Shown here piece after piece: positions 1 through 58,935 of a stretch of 64,000 nt of DNA (positions are counted from its first letter, which is position 1; each line of letters starts with the position of its first letter). The DNA is from Anoplopoma fimbria (lineage: Eukaryota; Chordata; Actinopteri; Perciformes; Anoplopomatidae): positions 17,002,744-17,066,743 of the forward strand of contig NC_072456.1 in NCBI RefSeq assembly GCF_027596085.1, in the 5' to 3' direction. Made by a program: the position numbers and the translations under genes. Under the pieces are notes generated by a model, which did not search any database, was not told the DNA's origin, and worked only from the letters and a program-made list of their open reading frames with translations.

Positions 1-3000
1 TCTATTGTTTAGCATAGAGTCACTGTGTGCTTAAATTCTGTGATAAACAGGTAATCAGCGCCTCTTCTGATAGCACAAGGCATGTAACCATGGTTACTTT
101 TCAAATCAAACACGGGGACTGGTGTAGCTTCCATAGACATTAAATAAAAAAATGCACAGAAAAAAAAATGCGACTAAAATTTCACTGACAGAAACAACAC
201 TACAACTACTAATAATTAAATCACAAACATTTGAAATCTTGTTAAAAGACTCAAATCTTAAAAATGAACCCTGGACCGAGGCTTAGGAACGGCAGGACTT
301 GCACATAATTCCTGCAGGTCTTCAAATATGCAGTCCGGCTGATGTCTTAATGAAAGCTACTGCCTCAGCGCCTTGCCTCTCATGAGCTGAATACAAAACC
401 TGAATGTGATGCAGTGAAGAGCACCCTAACAACCGAGCGAGGCTTGAAGAGTGCATTTACTGTATTTCCAAGGGCAATGACAACATGTCCAAAGCTTTCT
501 CTCCATTACCACTAAAAGTGTTCTCTCTTTTGCCTCAAAATTACACCCATTTAACTCTGCTGAAGAGTGCTCTCAGCAGAGATGAGAGAGAGGGAGGACC
601 TAAACACAGCACAGTGTGAACCCACTGCAATCTACAAGTTGGCCAAAAAGCCATCTTTTCTGATTTACCGCAGCCTCTACTGTAAGTGTGTTGCTTTCTT
701 CAATCATCCTCCTTAATGCACTAACCATTAGAGTCTGTCCAGAAAGAGAATATACCCTGGTGTCTCAATTATAGACCAAGACTGAATCTCTACAGCAGCC
801 ATTCGTGGCCATAAAAGGAAATGACTATCCATTTTCTGCTCCAGCTCTCACACAGCAACTGCAGAGTCCTGTCTGTTGTTGGAGCACCAAAATTCATCTT
901 TCCAGCTGAATCGTCTTATTAATCGCCCTGACTGCTGTGGCGAGAGGGCCAATTAAAGTTGGAAAAGATTTGAATTGACAAAAAACACTTTTCTTGTCCC
1001 TTTTAGGCTGACTTCCCTTTTGTGGGCTTTTCTTCTTATTTGCCAAACTTTCAACATAAGAGTAGAAATGCAGGTTTTGAAAAAAACAGTTGTAAATACA
1101 ACATCAAAACTGGAGGAGGATGTCACAGACCTGCAAGCACTAACACAATGCATAATGTGCTTTGATCTTCTGAACATCGTAGATGTGTGAGATTTGGTGA
1201 TTTGCAAACTCTGAAAAGTTATGCTAGAGAAAAAGAATATAAGTGACAGCGACAGGGATAAAAGCGCCGCCTGGAACGAGAGCTCAAAAAAGAGGTGGGA
1301 ATAAACACATAAAAGAAAGATTCTTTGGCACAATTTAAAAACTAGAAAGGCTCTGACAGGTCTCAGTTTTAATACCCACCACCAATATTATTCTCACAAA
1401 TACCGAGAAATATCCATGAAAGATGAGCAAAAAAAAGGGAAGACTGTGAAATAGTTTCCTTGTTCTTCTGAAGACAGTTATTCAGTGTTCTGTGTGCACC
1501 GCTGTGTTTCTTCTGCGTGTGCGTGGGACTGACAGCATGACCAGGTTTGCATTTAATGGCCGACACTCCTGAGGAGACGCGAAGTGAGAGAGATAATCAG
1601 AGGCAAAGAGGAGAGTGGCACATGTGGGAGCAAGGGAATGATGGAGCTGGAAACAGAGAGGCAGAGGGACTCAGTGAGCGAGATGTTTGGTAAGTAGAAT
1701 TATCTGCTGAAGGGAGGGGGCAGCACAGCCATTTATATCTGAGACTGACGAACAGGTGAAGAGTAACCCTGAAAACAGGTCTTTGTGGAGACAAACAGCT
1801 AATATGGATAACAACATGTTTATATTGTAAATATTAGAGGGAAGAGAGGTAAGTGGGCTTTGTGGGGAGACCAAAATGTTTTTTTGTATACTCAATAAGA
1901 GTCTGGAATCATACAGAAATGCTGGGATATAAATCATTACTGCTAAAGCAGTAACAGTCCTCAGAAGAGCAAATTTAAATGCTTTAGCTTATGATGTAAG
2001 ATGCGGCTTACCCTTATCATCTAAGAGTATCAGTAATTGATGGCTCCGCAAAACACCTAAATATGTTCAATGGCAACATTTTCAACGTAAGATGAGTAAG
2101 TTAATTTGTAGTGATTACACTTTGGTAACCCCTGGAGACCGGTTATCGAATTCTAATCAAAATACCAGCCTTTGATGTTAACCAGGAAGTAAGTGAGAAC
2201 AATCAACAGCATTCTTTCATTTGAGCCCTCAAAAGGCATTACCTGTGGGTAGATTTAACTGTATGTTTACTTATCTATTCTTTATTATTTGCATAACTTT
2301 ATGATCATGTATTGAATCTTATAGATGTTATTATTTCTAAATGATGTAGCAATATGATGAATATCACGTTTGATGGGTAATCAGTTTAGTAGCACCAAAT
2401 ATGTTGCCTTAAGGATTCTAAGCATATTTTTGTTATAAATACTGTCAGCGTAAGAATATTTGGATTGGTTTATTTGTGTACAACTTAAAGACACACTAAA
2501 GTTCATTGTGCATACCAACTACGCCTTCCTGCAGTCGCACTGAATGTTGCCATTAGCTGTAAATTGAGATGTGCAAATCATCAAAAATGATGTTATTCCT
2601 ACAAATATTGGTCATCTTCTGTTTTGTGTATTGTAGCAATTGCACAATCAATACTAAATTCTGTAGTTTCTGAGGCTTTCATAAAAAGGTTCATTATTTA
2701 AAGCCTATCTTAAGTGTTTCACAATTAATTAACCAAAGCAAATAAGGGGGAAGAGACATCACTATGTTTAAAAGCACCCTTCCTAGCACAGTAAAACACA
2801 AAATCAATTTCATTGTCGGTATCCCCCACATTTACCTAATCAGTATTAGCACTCTGAATGTGTTTTAGGGCACTGTGATAAAAAGCCCAGGCAGCCACAG
2901 CCAAAGACAACCTAACCCGTAACGACTAATATCACACCAATCAGACAAATAGAAAAAAACAACACTTCCCTTGATTCATACTCATTAAAATGAATTACTG

Positions 3001-6000
3001 AGATAAAACAGAAGATCATATGGCAATCATATTGTATGCTATTGGAAATTTAAATAATGGCTTTCATTTCTTGAAAACATATGCTGTTACAGGAAAACAC
3101 ATTGTGTTGAAATAAGGCATGGGAAGTGTTGATCAAATAAATACATTCTGGAAACATTATGGCACACTCAGGAGCACTTTAAAAGTATAATTAGTGATCT
3201 TACTTATTGCTGAACAGTCCTGTATAATGTGGTGCATTATGAGGAGTTTTGTACATGTAGTCACTGGATAATTGTGTTTTCCTATTTACATTACTTTCAT
3301 TAGAAATATAATATACAGGAGCAAAGGAGGATATGTTTTTATTTCCAGAGTACTGTCAATTTGACTTTGAACCTGTGTACTGTAACAACAGGTTTTCGAC
3401 CGGAGAAGCTCACAGCTTCTAGTTTCACAAGACAAAAACCCATCTTATATTTACATTGTCCAGGGATCTAGGGGTCAAGTATGATAGATGACATGCCATC
3501 TGCTTATCAGGCCCTCCCAGGGATGAACGTTGGAGTTAGTACTTGGAAAAATGAAGGTCAGCATATCACCTCAAAACAAACCATACGGGACAGGAGTCGG
3601 TGTGGCGGCACAGAGAGGTGGCTGCTCGAGGGTTTGCACGGTTCTTGATCTTGCAACCATATAACTGATAAGGCTGGTAGAAAATGCACTGCCAAAAAAA
3701 GGATTATCTGTGGGTAGCTCAGTGTGTCTGACACGAGGCATGCTGGGTAAAGAGAGGCAGGGCTGTTTACTGTAGAGGCTCCTCGAGCAGTTAAATACTG
3801 TTGTCCAGTCTTTTAGTATTTACACTACCAGTCTTCTCATCCAAAAACACCCCGGCGTAAGATAATCAGTGGGAGATGTTCCATCCTATTGAATATTTCA
3901 TGAGTGTGGTGTATTTATAATGTCATTAGCTGGGGGTGACTAAGCTAACATCAACAGTCACATTGGTTACTGTATTGTAATTGCCTCTCAACAAAACTCA
4001 ACTTTAGCACTTCTGGCTTGTGCAGTTTACATTCTAAAAAAGCCCCTTTTACAATCTAGTACCTGCTTCTATTTGATTAACCTAGAGTGTCAGACTGCTT
4101 ATCTGCTACTCTAAAAAGGTCTGAAAAGAAAAAAAATGGGATGTGAACCAAGTTTGGTTTGAAAAGAACTGAGGAACAGATGAAGATAGTCTTATGAAAT
4201 ATGTAATGTGTACTGATTGACGACGATTGGCTTCACCTGGAGTGAAACAAAAGACTGCCAGATCTATTCAGCTCATTCAATCACATCCAAGGAATCCAAT
4301 ATCAATCTGTGAGTATCAGTGTTCTTCTGCACACTGTCTGAAATAATGATGTAAATTAAGGACATAATGTGGCAGCAAAAACATAATTATGTGTCAGAAA
4401 TCAAAGATAACTTTAATATTCTTTAGTCATTCTTTCCATGATATTAGCAAACATTCAACATTTTACAGGTCACGGATTAATTCAGGATGACCCAGCATTC
4501 GGGTCATCAATTAAAATTAGTAATGACTAGTAGTCCATGTGGACATGTAGCATATGTTGGAGCATATGTTGAATAGGAATACATTGCAGGAACTGAGTAC
4601 GCACCGCTGCAGGGCCCAAGAGCAGGAACACTCTCTCACTTTTTTAATCGTCAGTATTTTAGAGGAATGAGCTCTGAGTTCAACATGTAAAATAAATTGC
4701 AGTACATTAGTGAAAACGGGAGTCAGTTTCTCCATAACCGGCTCTGATGTTGAAGCTTTCATGTTGAAAAATGAAGAGAACTTCTTTTTGATGTAACACC
4801 ATATTGACAACAGCCCCACAAAGTAAAGACAAAAAGAAATAGAGTGAACTAAGTTGTTGCTCATCTACAATGGAGTGGCTCAGTTAAACTGGGCAAACAT
4901 CCAAAATCTTACATTTAAAATGTTATTTCAAACTTTCTCTTTTATCACTTTTAATTCCCACTGAGGCCAATCAGGAAAAAAACGGTGATAAAAAGTATGT
5001 AGATTCCTCAAATTTTAATGCACACAGTTAAAGATGCATTTTGTATAGCTTCAAAGTTAGAGAATGTTAAGAGTATTTTGAAAAACAGTCAGCTGCAGAT
5101 TTAATCACCAAAGCAATGCATTACATGGTTTCAAAGACAGGCAACATGTGCATATGAGCTCTTTCCAGTAATAGTTAGTCTAATATTTACAAAGTGATGG
5201 CCAAGAGAGAATATTAATTTAGAATTTAAGAGAAAAGTACCAAGTTGTTTATTTATTGAGAAGGCCTCGTACAGTGTAAGACCACCAAAATGTGCCTCAG
5301 GGTACAATTTGTACCAACATTAGATAGCAAAATAAATAATTGAAAGAGGTAACCTAACCTTGTTTAAAGTCATCTTCCAAAGAAGACATTACCCCAATTT
5401 CAGACATAAATTAGCCAGATATCCTTTGATTAGAAGAAGCTTCACATGCTCACTAAAATAATTTGATTAACCCAGCTCTCTGAGCCTTGGGGAGCTGAGA
5501 GAATGACTTTTGAATTTTGGAGGACTTTGAAAGAATACTTAATAAGGTAGATTAACTCTTTGATGTTCTGCTCTGGACCTTGAATAAAGACAGAGATATA
5601 ACCTACTCTGATTCTAAATCAATCAGAAAATTGTCTTCATTAATCTCGTGATTTCTATCTGATTTTCCAAGCATCTATAGGAAATTGATTTGACTAAAAT
5701 TCAGAAGAAAAATGTAGGGCCCCATTCTGGATTAAAAGAACAATTCTTAAAGGTTGCACCATCGTGGCTTCTCGCAACGCAAGTTGTTTTATGACCTTCT
5801 CCACAATATTACAGAGACACAAAAACCTTCATTAATCTGTCCTTCCTATTTCCTAGGGCTTGAGAAAGGGTCAAATGATTCAAAGGCTTTACTTGCCAGG
5901 CTTCCAAGACATTACCTCCTTTTCCGTAATTAGTTCTGATTATACAACGTAATGGAGAAGAAATATATAAATCCTATGAGAAATAAGGGCTAAGAACAGG

Positions 6001-9000
6001 ATAAATAGAGGAGCGAAACATTGTGTGGATCATCTTCACTTAGCTACGCTCAGGCTGCCTGAATTTTGTTTATTTGGGAGTTTACATGACTCATGGGAAT
6101 CAGAGAGTCACAAGCATTATGTATAATGCATGTCATATTCCTTGAACCAGTAGCATTGCACACTGTGCCTCGTAACAGACAAGAAATTTGGCTCAGTACA
6201 GTGTTAAGAACATTGTTTTTTCTACTGTCAAGTGATTTGTGGGAATAAACAGAAATGAAAGCCTGTGGGAGCATATGCTATTATCACAGATCTACATTTC
6301 ATTGGGATGACAGGCTGGCACCGAGCCAGCTGCTTTAGAGTATTGGATCAGTGCTTCATATTTAGGTAAATGCATACAAATCCATATGCTAAAGATAAAA
6401 CAAGCTTAAGACCTTTATTATCAACAAAATGTGGTATATTACCATTTTAAACATGGGCAGTGTAAACTTTCTTGGCACAGAAGACTTGGTCTTGCAGCAA
6501 CAACAGATGGTTTCTATTTCTGTCTTTTGGTTCCCTGACAAGTGTTAACATATCTGCATGACATGTTTGAGATAAGATGAGAAATGACTAGATGGAAACG
6601 ATTTTATTGAAGCCTAAGTGTCAGGGGTGAAAAAAACAGACTCCATTCAAAGGAAATTCTAATTTACAAAAGATATACATTATAATATCTGTGACCTGAT
6701 GAATGTTTAAAGGTTATTATGAAAAAAATCAGTTTTTGCCTACCAGCACTACAAGTTTTTAAATTTCCATTTGTTTGGATTAACATGTTAGTGAGCTTTA
6801 CACGTGCTGGTAGATGCTGCAGTCTTTAAAATAAGATAAGCTAAATGGTTGGCTGTAGATTCATAGTAAATGTACATCTTCTCATCCAACGCTCGCAAAA
6901 AACAATTCCTGCAAAACAACTATTACTACGGTATCAGCAGTAACATTAAAATATTCATGAAAATAAAAGGTAGAGCCATATTTATGATTAAGTTTAAGTA
7001 TCATTGTCCAACAGATATAGAAAAAGGCCATTTTTGATAGTCTGGATGTTGAAGCAGTAAGAGATGTGAGCAGTGAGTGTGACATGTCTGGCTGAGTGGG
7101 AGTGGGTGAGATGTGTGTGTGTGTGTGGGGGGTGTCACAGCTGGCTTAGGCTGTGGTGTCACAGTTGCTGTGATTGCAGTGGGCACAAGTGAACGCCTGA
7201 AGCGTAGCATCTTGCTCTTTGGTAGGATGAGCTGGTGGCTGAATGTGGTGTCCATCTGCTACAGTTCATCACCAAGAGAGTGGGAGGGGTTATTCAGGAC
7301 GGCATTCATCATGTCCATCATCCTCCTCTCTGCTACTGCCTCCAGACTGTTCAGTTCCAGCTCGACCACAGAGCTGGACTTTCTTACCAGTGTACTGCAA
7401 TCACCGGCCTTTATGCCGCCTCCTCAACACACTATAGCCAAGAACAGTGCACTGACCACAGCAGACTTTCAGCAGCCGGTTGCACACACTGAGAGATCTC
7501 AGTTTCCTCGGTTGGTTTTGACTGACCAGTCCAGGTTTTTGTCGCAAGGTGCCTGTATGAGTCCACCTTCTCTACTTCTTGTCCTTGGATTATAAACGCG
7601 ACAGTGGGCTGGGTGTCAACCAACTACTCTGTGTGGGGTTTGTACTGTTAGCTACGAGCCATCAGCTTAGGCATTGCCATGCTGAAGCTGTTGAGAGGGA
7701 ATCAAAATGCTCCGTATCACCTATTATGCTCCTTTAAATGAGCATTTAGTTCAGTATCTAACTTCCCGAGTCTTGAAATTTGCTTATAATATATAATCCA
7801 TCAGACTTTTATTATTCAAGTGTTACTGCTGGGCGGTAATCCAAATGCAAGTTGGCATCATTGTGTAAACTATGTCTCAGATCAAAGGTCACAAGCTCTG
7901 AGTAAAAAAAGATACAATATCTAGCATGCAAGTAGAATCTAATTAACCTACACATTAACATTTTGGCCCACCTGAACTGATTTTTACTGGCACAACAACA
8001 AGGTTAGATATAAAAGCACAATGACTGATGTTGCCTATTAATGTTGTTTTTGCTATGTAATTTGAATTTTTTTGTCATTTGTCTATTGATCAATGGGCTG
8101 AAACATGCACTCAAAGTGCACTGAGGGATGAAGAATATTTCCACTTCACAGATCTGATTCGTTTACCTTACTGACGAGAATTTCATTCCTTACTTTGGAA
8201 GCACATCTTCCCAAACTCATTCCCAGGGGGAATAAAAGCAGATAATTTACTGTTAAAATGAATTATTAAACTTGATTAAACAACGCTTGGGACAAAGAAC
8301 TATTTGCAGGGATCTGAAATAATTCCCTTTACCAAGCCACTTAGTGAGGGGTGCCATCAAAAAAAAAAAAAAATTCAAATACAACTTGGAACAAAACAAG
8401 ATCAGTGGGTCGCTGAGCGAGTTTATCTCCACGATTGAAACCAGAGGAGTTCCTTTGGACCATGAAATTGTCATTTGTTCTGTAAGCGTTACATCAAATG
8501 AGAGTTCATGGCCATGCCAGGACTGATCGTTGCTGCTGAGCTTATTTTAACTTGTTATGTGACAGAATCTCCATGGATAATTATATTTGGCTCACATAAA
8601 GGTAGAGAATGCAGGCGAGCATGTGCTAATCCAGAGCTGTGTCTCCATAGAACGCCAGTAGGAAACGATAGCGCCCATCCACAGAGCTGGATGAAAAGTT
8701 AGAAAAACACTGAGCGGATTCATGATGCAGTATTTATCCTCACATGTGATCACGACTAAGTGCAGGTGCATCCAAGCGTGTTTGAATATTTCAGCATGTT
8801 TTCATTTTGGTGCCTATTATGTGTGTTCGTGCCAGTAAAAGCTTTTCAGTGTGAGTCCATGTCTACATGTTTCTTTGCACGTGAACAGTATTAAGCAAAA
8901 AAGAATGTAACCAGTATGAGAGATTACATTCTGTGACTTGCTTAAAACCATTAGAGAGGGAGAAAAGACGACCAGGCAGAGGGGATTACTCTGGGCTGGA

Positions 9001-9750
9001 ATGTGGAAGCGGCAGAACACAGTGAGGGGGGGGCGACAAGGGTGACATTGACAGTGTAGCACCGGCAACAGCACTAGCAGGAGATCGGGTTAAAGAGGGT
9101 GGCAGAGCGCCAACTGATTGTTCTAGAAAGAGGAAAGAACAGAGACAGACAGGAAAGAGAGGGATATAGGAAGATTAAGACAGAAAGGGAGTGATACAAG
9201 TACAAAGACAGCAGAGATTCCATCTTGCAGACAACAAACCAAGGGCCTTTGCCACCAACAGCTTCCTGCCTTTGATGTAGACTGCATTTTGGTAGCACTG
9301 ATGAGCAGGAGAGTGGCGGTGTTTGTGGTGAGAAAGCCAGAAAGAGAAGGAGGAGAAGAAGCCATTATGAAAAGCATCAGACCCAGAGGCCTGTGGAACA
9401 GCCACTTTGATGACGCTACTGTGTGCTCCACGTGGGGGTGGGGGTGGCGGAGTTGGCGTTGGCGTTGTAATGAAAGCAAGGGGGGCAGGGTGTTATGATG
9501 ACAAAGGCTGCAGGAAGTATATGTAGCCAGGCTGTAGAAGCCAACCCAAAATTAACAGAAAAAAAAAAACTACAACTAGGAAATGCAAATCAAACATATA
9601 AAGGACATACAACGAAGCTGTACACCCAGCAGGCATTCCAGCCAGCCAATTGAAATAAATCAAGATGGAGGAGAGAATTGCAGCTCAGGTTAGTATGAGG
9701 CAGCGGACCTCTTTGCTGATTTGGTGTACAGCATGGTGACATATACTGAC
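1..9750 (-). other. Intron downstream of the 42-nt candidate exon; no further exon recognised
   Basis: This stretch should lead towards the final negr1 exon (GPI-anchor signal and stop). I looked on the minus strand for a short hydrophobic C-terminus of the NEGR1 type (YLVLTL, FYLKN) and for Q-Y-G-I-T-G, and did not find them. The visible content is a LINE fragment at 7085-7665, a short TG run at 7107-7127, an A run at 8358-8373 and otherwise AT-rich unique-looking sequence. Open frames of 60-126 codons occur on both strands but have no recognisable domains. Confidence 0.6.
7085..7665 (-). pseudogene. LINE reverse-transcriptase C-terminal fragment (Rex1/CR1-jockey-like)
   Basis: Read on the minus strand with frame changes, this segment resembles the C-terminal part of fish non-LTR retrotransposon polymerases. 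In order it shows a block before the thumb region (IIQGQEVEKVDSYRHL, compare the usual GExVExVxxYKYLG), then a degenerate stretch corresponding to the LLxxFYxxVV region, and finally TTFSHQLILPKSKMLRFRRS followed by LVPTAI, matching the usual FSxRLIxPKCxxxRxRxSFLPxAI terminus. No single frame stays open; it is 5'-truncated, as is normal for LINE copies. The plus-strand open frames over it are antisense shadows. Clade assignment to Rex1 is by memory and less certain than the LINE assignment. Confidence 0.72.
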
Positions 9751-53954
<44,204 letters not shown>

Positions 53955-54699
53955 CTAGAAAAGAAGAAAAAAAATACGGACACAAAATCAGCATTTCAAA
54001 TCCGCAACCCCTGGCTCATTTACCAACATCATATATATGTGACATTACATTTGACAGTAAGGTATGCTAGATATCTTATCCGGTGACAACTGGCCTGTGA
54101 TTCAGTGTTGAGCAAGTAGATACAGTACATCCTATACTTAAATGACCCCTCACTTTGGGTTACATCACACCAGGCACGTTATATTTATACTACATGATTC
54201 AGTTTGACATTGCCATCTTGTTAAATATTCTCCGTTGGTGAGTTTTAACCCTCATTCTAACAACATTTGTAGCATACAAGGAGTACCGACTGGGGTCCCT
54301 GGGGACCACAAGAATAAACTACTGTAAGAAACAGCCACCATAGCAAAAACTGAGTTCCTCCTAAAGTTATGTAATGTGATGAATGAAGAAATTAATGTTA
54401 CACAATTTGCATATTGCATTAATTGTATGGGTATTGTAAAGTATCTGTTTATTCTGCATCTGTTTATGTCTCCTTCAAAATGACCCCCTGATAGTGTGTG
54501 ATATATTTAAGTCAGTACCAATAGGAATCATTTTTTTCTATCTATTCATTTTTACCCATTAACACTGCATAGGCTAAAAATGGGTGCTATTGACTGGGGG
54601 CCCCAATATATTGGTATTTCAAAATCCTATTGAAAATGCAATGATTAAAACACAAATGGAAAACACTGACATAGAGTCATTAGGAACAAGTGGAATGAG

Positions 54700-54915
54700 G
54701 TAGTCATGAAAAATTGGCATGATAGAATAAAACACTAGTGAGATTGAGACCTATGAGAAACACACCCATGATTAATTAAGAGACTAGATACAACCCTTTT
54801 GCCCCTTGCACCTTACTGTGCGCCCAGATTATACGCTATTTTACTTGGACATGTTCTGAATTCTGCACCATGCACTTTAGACCACGGCAATAGATTTGAA
54901 CTGGGCCCTCTATTG
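54700..54915. repeat. Fish non-autonomous element fragment
   Basis: The blocks cacacccatgattaattaag, agactagatacaaccctttt, tgccccttgcacc, gcgcccagattata and ttgaattctgcaccatgc-like sequence end in gggccct. I recognise them as one half of a short element common in fish genomes whose ends read GGGCCCTATTTT. The other half is not next to it. Confidence 0.5.
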
Positions 54916-57900
54916 GTTGCTTAAATGTCAGCTAACATAGCTTGATAGCAAATGCTACCTAGGAGTTAAAGCTTGGTTTGTAATCAGCAGTCTGTGTCCG
55001 CTCACAGGGCTTGATAAACTTACCTTTCTTTAAAAACAATGAAATTGTCATGGACATGATTCTTTTCTGTTTATAGTAACACATGTAATTATATCATGAG
55101 CAGTGATTAAGCTGTTGACCGTAACTATGGGTAATATTTCGTGACAGAGCCAGGCAGTCAGTTAGATCCACCCACCCACCCAGAGGCTTCAATCGGGTCA
55201 GTCAATTCTCAAACCGCTATTCACAAGAACAAAACCAGACTGGTTTGACTCACTCAACCAAAAAAACTTGGGCAGTGATTCATAGGTCTGGTTCAAGGCT
55301 TCACTTCAGGCGCTTTGGAAGCTGTGCATTATAAATCCATAAAGTCCTTTAAAATCATATTTCCGAGAAAGGAAAAGTGAATTTAATTTTCTACCGAGGG
55401 CAGCTCATCAACAGTCCCTGCTGGACATTACTTACTATCATAATTGACAAGTTACTGAGCACTTAAATCCCCTTGAAGCTTTGATGTTAAAAGCTTCGGT
55501 ATTTAGGCTGCTCCAAACACACGCAGACACACATGCAGCCGCCCACAAAGGCATTTATACACATTTAACCGAGCACACATGCAGACACATGGGCGTACGT
55601 GCACACGCATACAGGCTTATGTGACACTATTTTAATCTGCAAGATTTGAATCTCTGAGGGAGCGTTTCTGCAGTGGACTGTGCTATACAGTAATGGCTTC
55701 TCAGTCGTCTGGGGCTTCCAACTATTCGACCCTCTGATCCCTCCTGATGCCTGCTAAAAAAAAACTAACAAAAGAAAAGTTGATTCAACAATTTCCTGAG
55801 TTCCTCTTTAGACCCACCAACACTTTTTTGAGTCACGTGTTCTTCTTTTGTTATTGAGCTCTGTCCAGTTTCGCTGCAGCCACTCTCCTCTTCACTCTAT
55901 TATGAGCCACAATACAGAGGATGTGGCTGGGAACATACCGCATGAATAATGACAATATCCACCATGTGATTTGCACGGATTTAGATTTTCTTTACTGTTC
56001 TTATCCCCCCCCCCTAAAATATCGTACAATGGAGTTAAAAGAAATGAATGAACTACACTGGACATTATGATTTGTGGTCTGGACCCACTACTGCACCACT
56101 GCTCATTAACAGTGCCCATAAACACTGCCCCATAACCGGAATGCTCTGACTATAAGAGCACTAATTGCATACAAAGATCAAATAGCCTACACATAAAGGA
56201 TGGTGCATCAACAAAGGCACCAACACTCATATAACTGGAATCTTATGATGCAAGGAAAACACATCTATGATTCACAAATGGTACCAGCCCAGCCTGTTCT
56301 GACCCAGCCACACACAGGCACAGCCCTCAATGACATGAGAGACAATCACTGGCGCTTTCTGTTTCTGCGGGTGGGGGGGGATAGGCGTCATTTTTGATCA
56401 ACAGATCTGGATCTAAATGAGATGAAAGTGGCGGACCTTCAGTGGGAGAGGACCCGAGGCGATGTTGAATCTAGGTTATTGCTTGTCAGACTCCTGTGTT
56501 TACTTGCTGTAGGACCCCACTGTTGACACATCTCCTCAGTGTCTGATAGCACAAAATTGAAAATGTTGGTGTTGTCTACTGATCCTATCTCTCCCTTGCA
56601 GGGACTGAGAGGTTTTCAAAGGTTCAGATGAAGAGCCCTCAGTTTTTCAGCTCAAAGCTACTGTAGCGCAGTTGCTTTACTGTATAACACTGTTTGCGCC
56701 GGCAGAGAATAACAAAAGTCATGGAAACAGAATAAAAGATCAATAGAAATCAGTCAAACTTCAGACACATGGGACTGCCTGTGAAGAACAGAGCAGTAAT
56801 TTATGCACCAGACAACAACCCGGGCTTTTGTTTCATTTCTTAAAAAAACGATTGTAGTTTGAGACCATCAAACTATTCTGATCTATTGCAACCAAAACTG
56901 CTCCAAGAAGTGATGCCGTGGTTTAATTATTTGATCAAGCCAGGACACATTAACTGTCAAGTCTGTATTCTCCGTCAATCGGATCATGCGCGCCTTGGGA
57001 TCGGATTAGCCAGACCAAAAGTGGACGAGATGAAGAGGATTGGCTCACATTGAGTTCGGATCTCAGTGAGGTGTGGACAGTATGTGAGCAATATCCAGAA
57101 AATTCATCAGACGTAGGTCTCGCATCATCTGGCGCTGGAGCACATCTGAGACCTGCTGTCTGACTTGTGTAAAGTCACTACTGATGCAAACCCAACATTT
57201 TCTTTTTTTTTGCTAATTCAAAATTAAAGCTTTTCAATAACAAAATAAAGGAACTATTATTGTGAAGAATTTATAGGAACACATGTTCATTATCAAATTT
57301 GCAGAGCTTTGTAAGTTGCTATTCTTCAATAAAACAGGTCTACTAATACAGCATGTAGGAAGAGTAAGTAGCAAAAAGGGAAAAGAAATGTGTTCATCCA
57401 ATGTTTTACAGCTGCTCCTTTGACCACGTAATGTAAAAAAATCAGTATCCGATCAGGCCGGTCACAAAATATCCTTAATCTCAATTTACTGATAACTGTT
57501 CAATGTGAAGCATTTATTAATATGTGAGGGATAGTGATAGTGATAGAAGGACTTCGGACCCAGCTAATGCATAAGCAAAATATGATTCTGCCATCTGTTG
57601 TCCCTTATTAACTAGATCTTATATAAGTGAGAGTCTCGTTGCTAGGTTACAGTGCTGAGACATTGCATGCATTGATGCTGAGGGTCCATAGGATGGACAC
57701 TTGATATTGAAGGCTGAAGGGGTTATTTGGCAAATAGAAATTCCACACTCACTAATGAGAAAGTAAAGTTACCAAGTGGCAGCAGAAGTGTTCAGTTTAT
57801 TTTTACCTATCAGTGTTGGCTCTTAATGATGAAACGTGTTACTGGGTGATTTCAGAAGGAGAGAACGGGTTCAAGGTAGCTCTACCATTACCTTACAGCT

Positions 57901-58410
57901 TTAAAACTGTTTATCACCAGTGTGATGCAGAGAAATTTGCATACAGAATTTCGGCTCGGGTGATTTTACTGCTTTTTTGTGATGCATTTCCCATCGAAAT
58001 AGAGAAAATGCGATTGGATGAAAGGAAACAAGACTACAGGTAGCATCAGCACTGACAATGTTCCTCTTTGGATTCTTTAGGCGTATGTCTGTGCAGTTCC
58101 TCAGAAAGTAGCATAGAAAATACCCAATCAATGTTTTTGACAGTGTGCTTGAAATGCATATTTTTGATCGTTTTATTTAAATTATTGGCACATAACACAG
58201 TTGAAGTGCTAAAGGTAATCAGCTTTTATCCAAGCATAGAAGGTCTTTGCAGTAAAAACACTGCTACTCTGATCTAACATATAGTTAAGCTAAAAACCCA
58301 AACCCAGAGACGAGTATCAATATGCTTAAAAAACATTGTTAATAATACCTTATTATGAAAGAGTAATCATTTATTCAAAAACTTTCTTAAAAAATAGTTC
58401 CAGATTGGGG

Positions 58411-58935
58411 GAGATATGTTTCTTCATTTTCATGGTGGAGATTGATCAACAGCAGGTGGAAGCAGCTAACCTGCTCTCTGGGCATCGGTTACAAAATCTG
58501 CCTACCAGCACCTTAATCAACGTGTTTCATCTCATCATACAAAACTCCAAAGTAAAAATGACGAATCACCATTTTACAAGGGGTTATACACTGGACTATT
58601 CCTTGGCCCTGAACAGTTGCCAGGCAACCAGCAAAAACCCCAGTAAATTACTGCCTCCAGGCCAGAAATAGTCTGGCACATAACCCCCCGTAGAACTACA
58701 AATTGTTTTTACACTTTTTGTACTGATTAAACAAATAAAACATAACGTGTTAAGTGATTTTAACAGGTTCTGGTAGTCTGATTTGTTACTGTTAGACAGA
58801 GCCAGGCTAGATGTTTTCCCCTGTTTCCATTATTTGTGGTAAGCTCAGCTAATGGCTACAGGATGTCGCTTCTTATATTTAATGGACAGATACAGGACGG
58901 ATATTTATCTTCTCATCTAATTCTCTGCCAGGAAG
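58411..58935. repeat. Teleost dispersed repeat
   Basis: The right part (tgttagacagagccaggcta, then tgttttcccctgtttcca, then taagctcagctaatggctac, then atcttctcatctaattctct) is a sequence I know as very frequent in introns and 3' UTRs of spiny-rayed fish. The left part (tgatcaacagcaggtggaag onward, ending ccagtaaattactgcctcca) belongs to the same kind of composite. Family name and exact limits are unknown to me. Confidence 0.6.

Noticed and set aside
7113..7595. 160-codon plus-strand frame
   Set aside because: It is antisense to the LINE fragment, whose protein similarity lies on the minus strand.
9120..9480. Overlapping open frames on both strands of 69-118 codons
   Set aside because: Purine/pyrimidine bias explains the lack of stops; no domain or exon signals.
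55500..55620. Irregular CA-rich series resembling short direct repeats
   Set aside because: Repeats are short and imperfect (acacacgcagacacacatgc type), without regular spacing; simple degenerate CA sequence, not an array.
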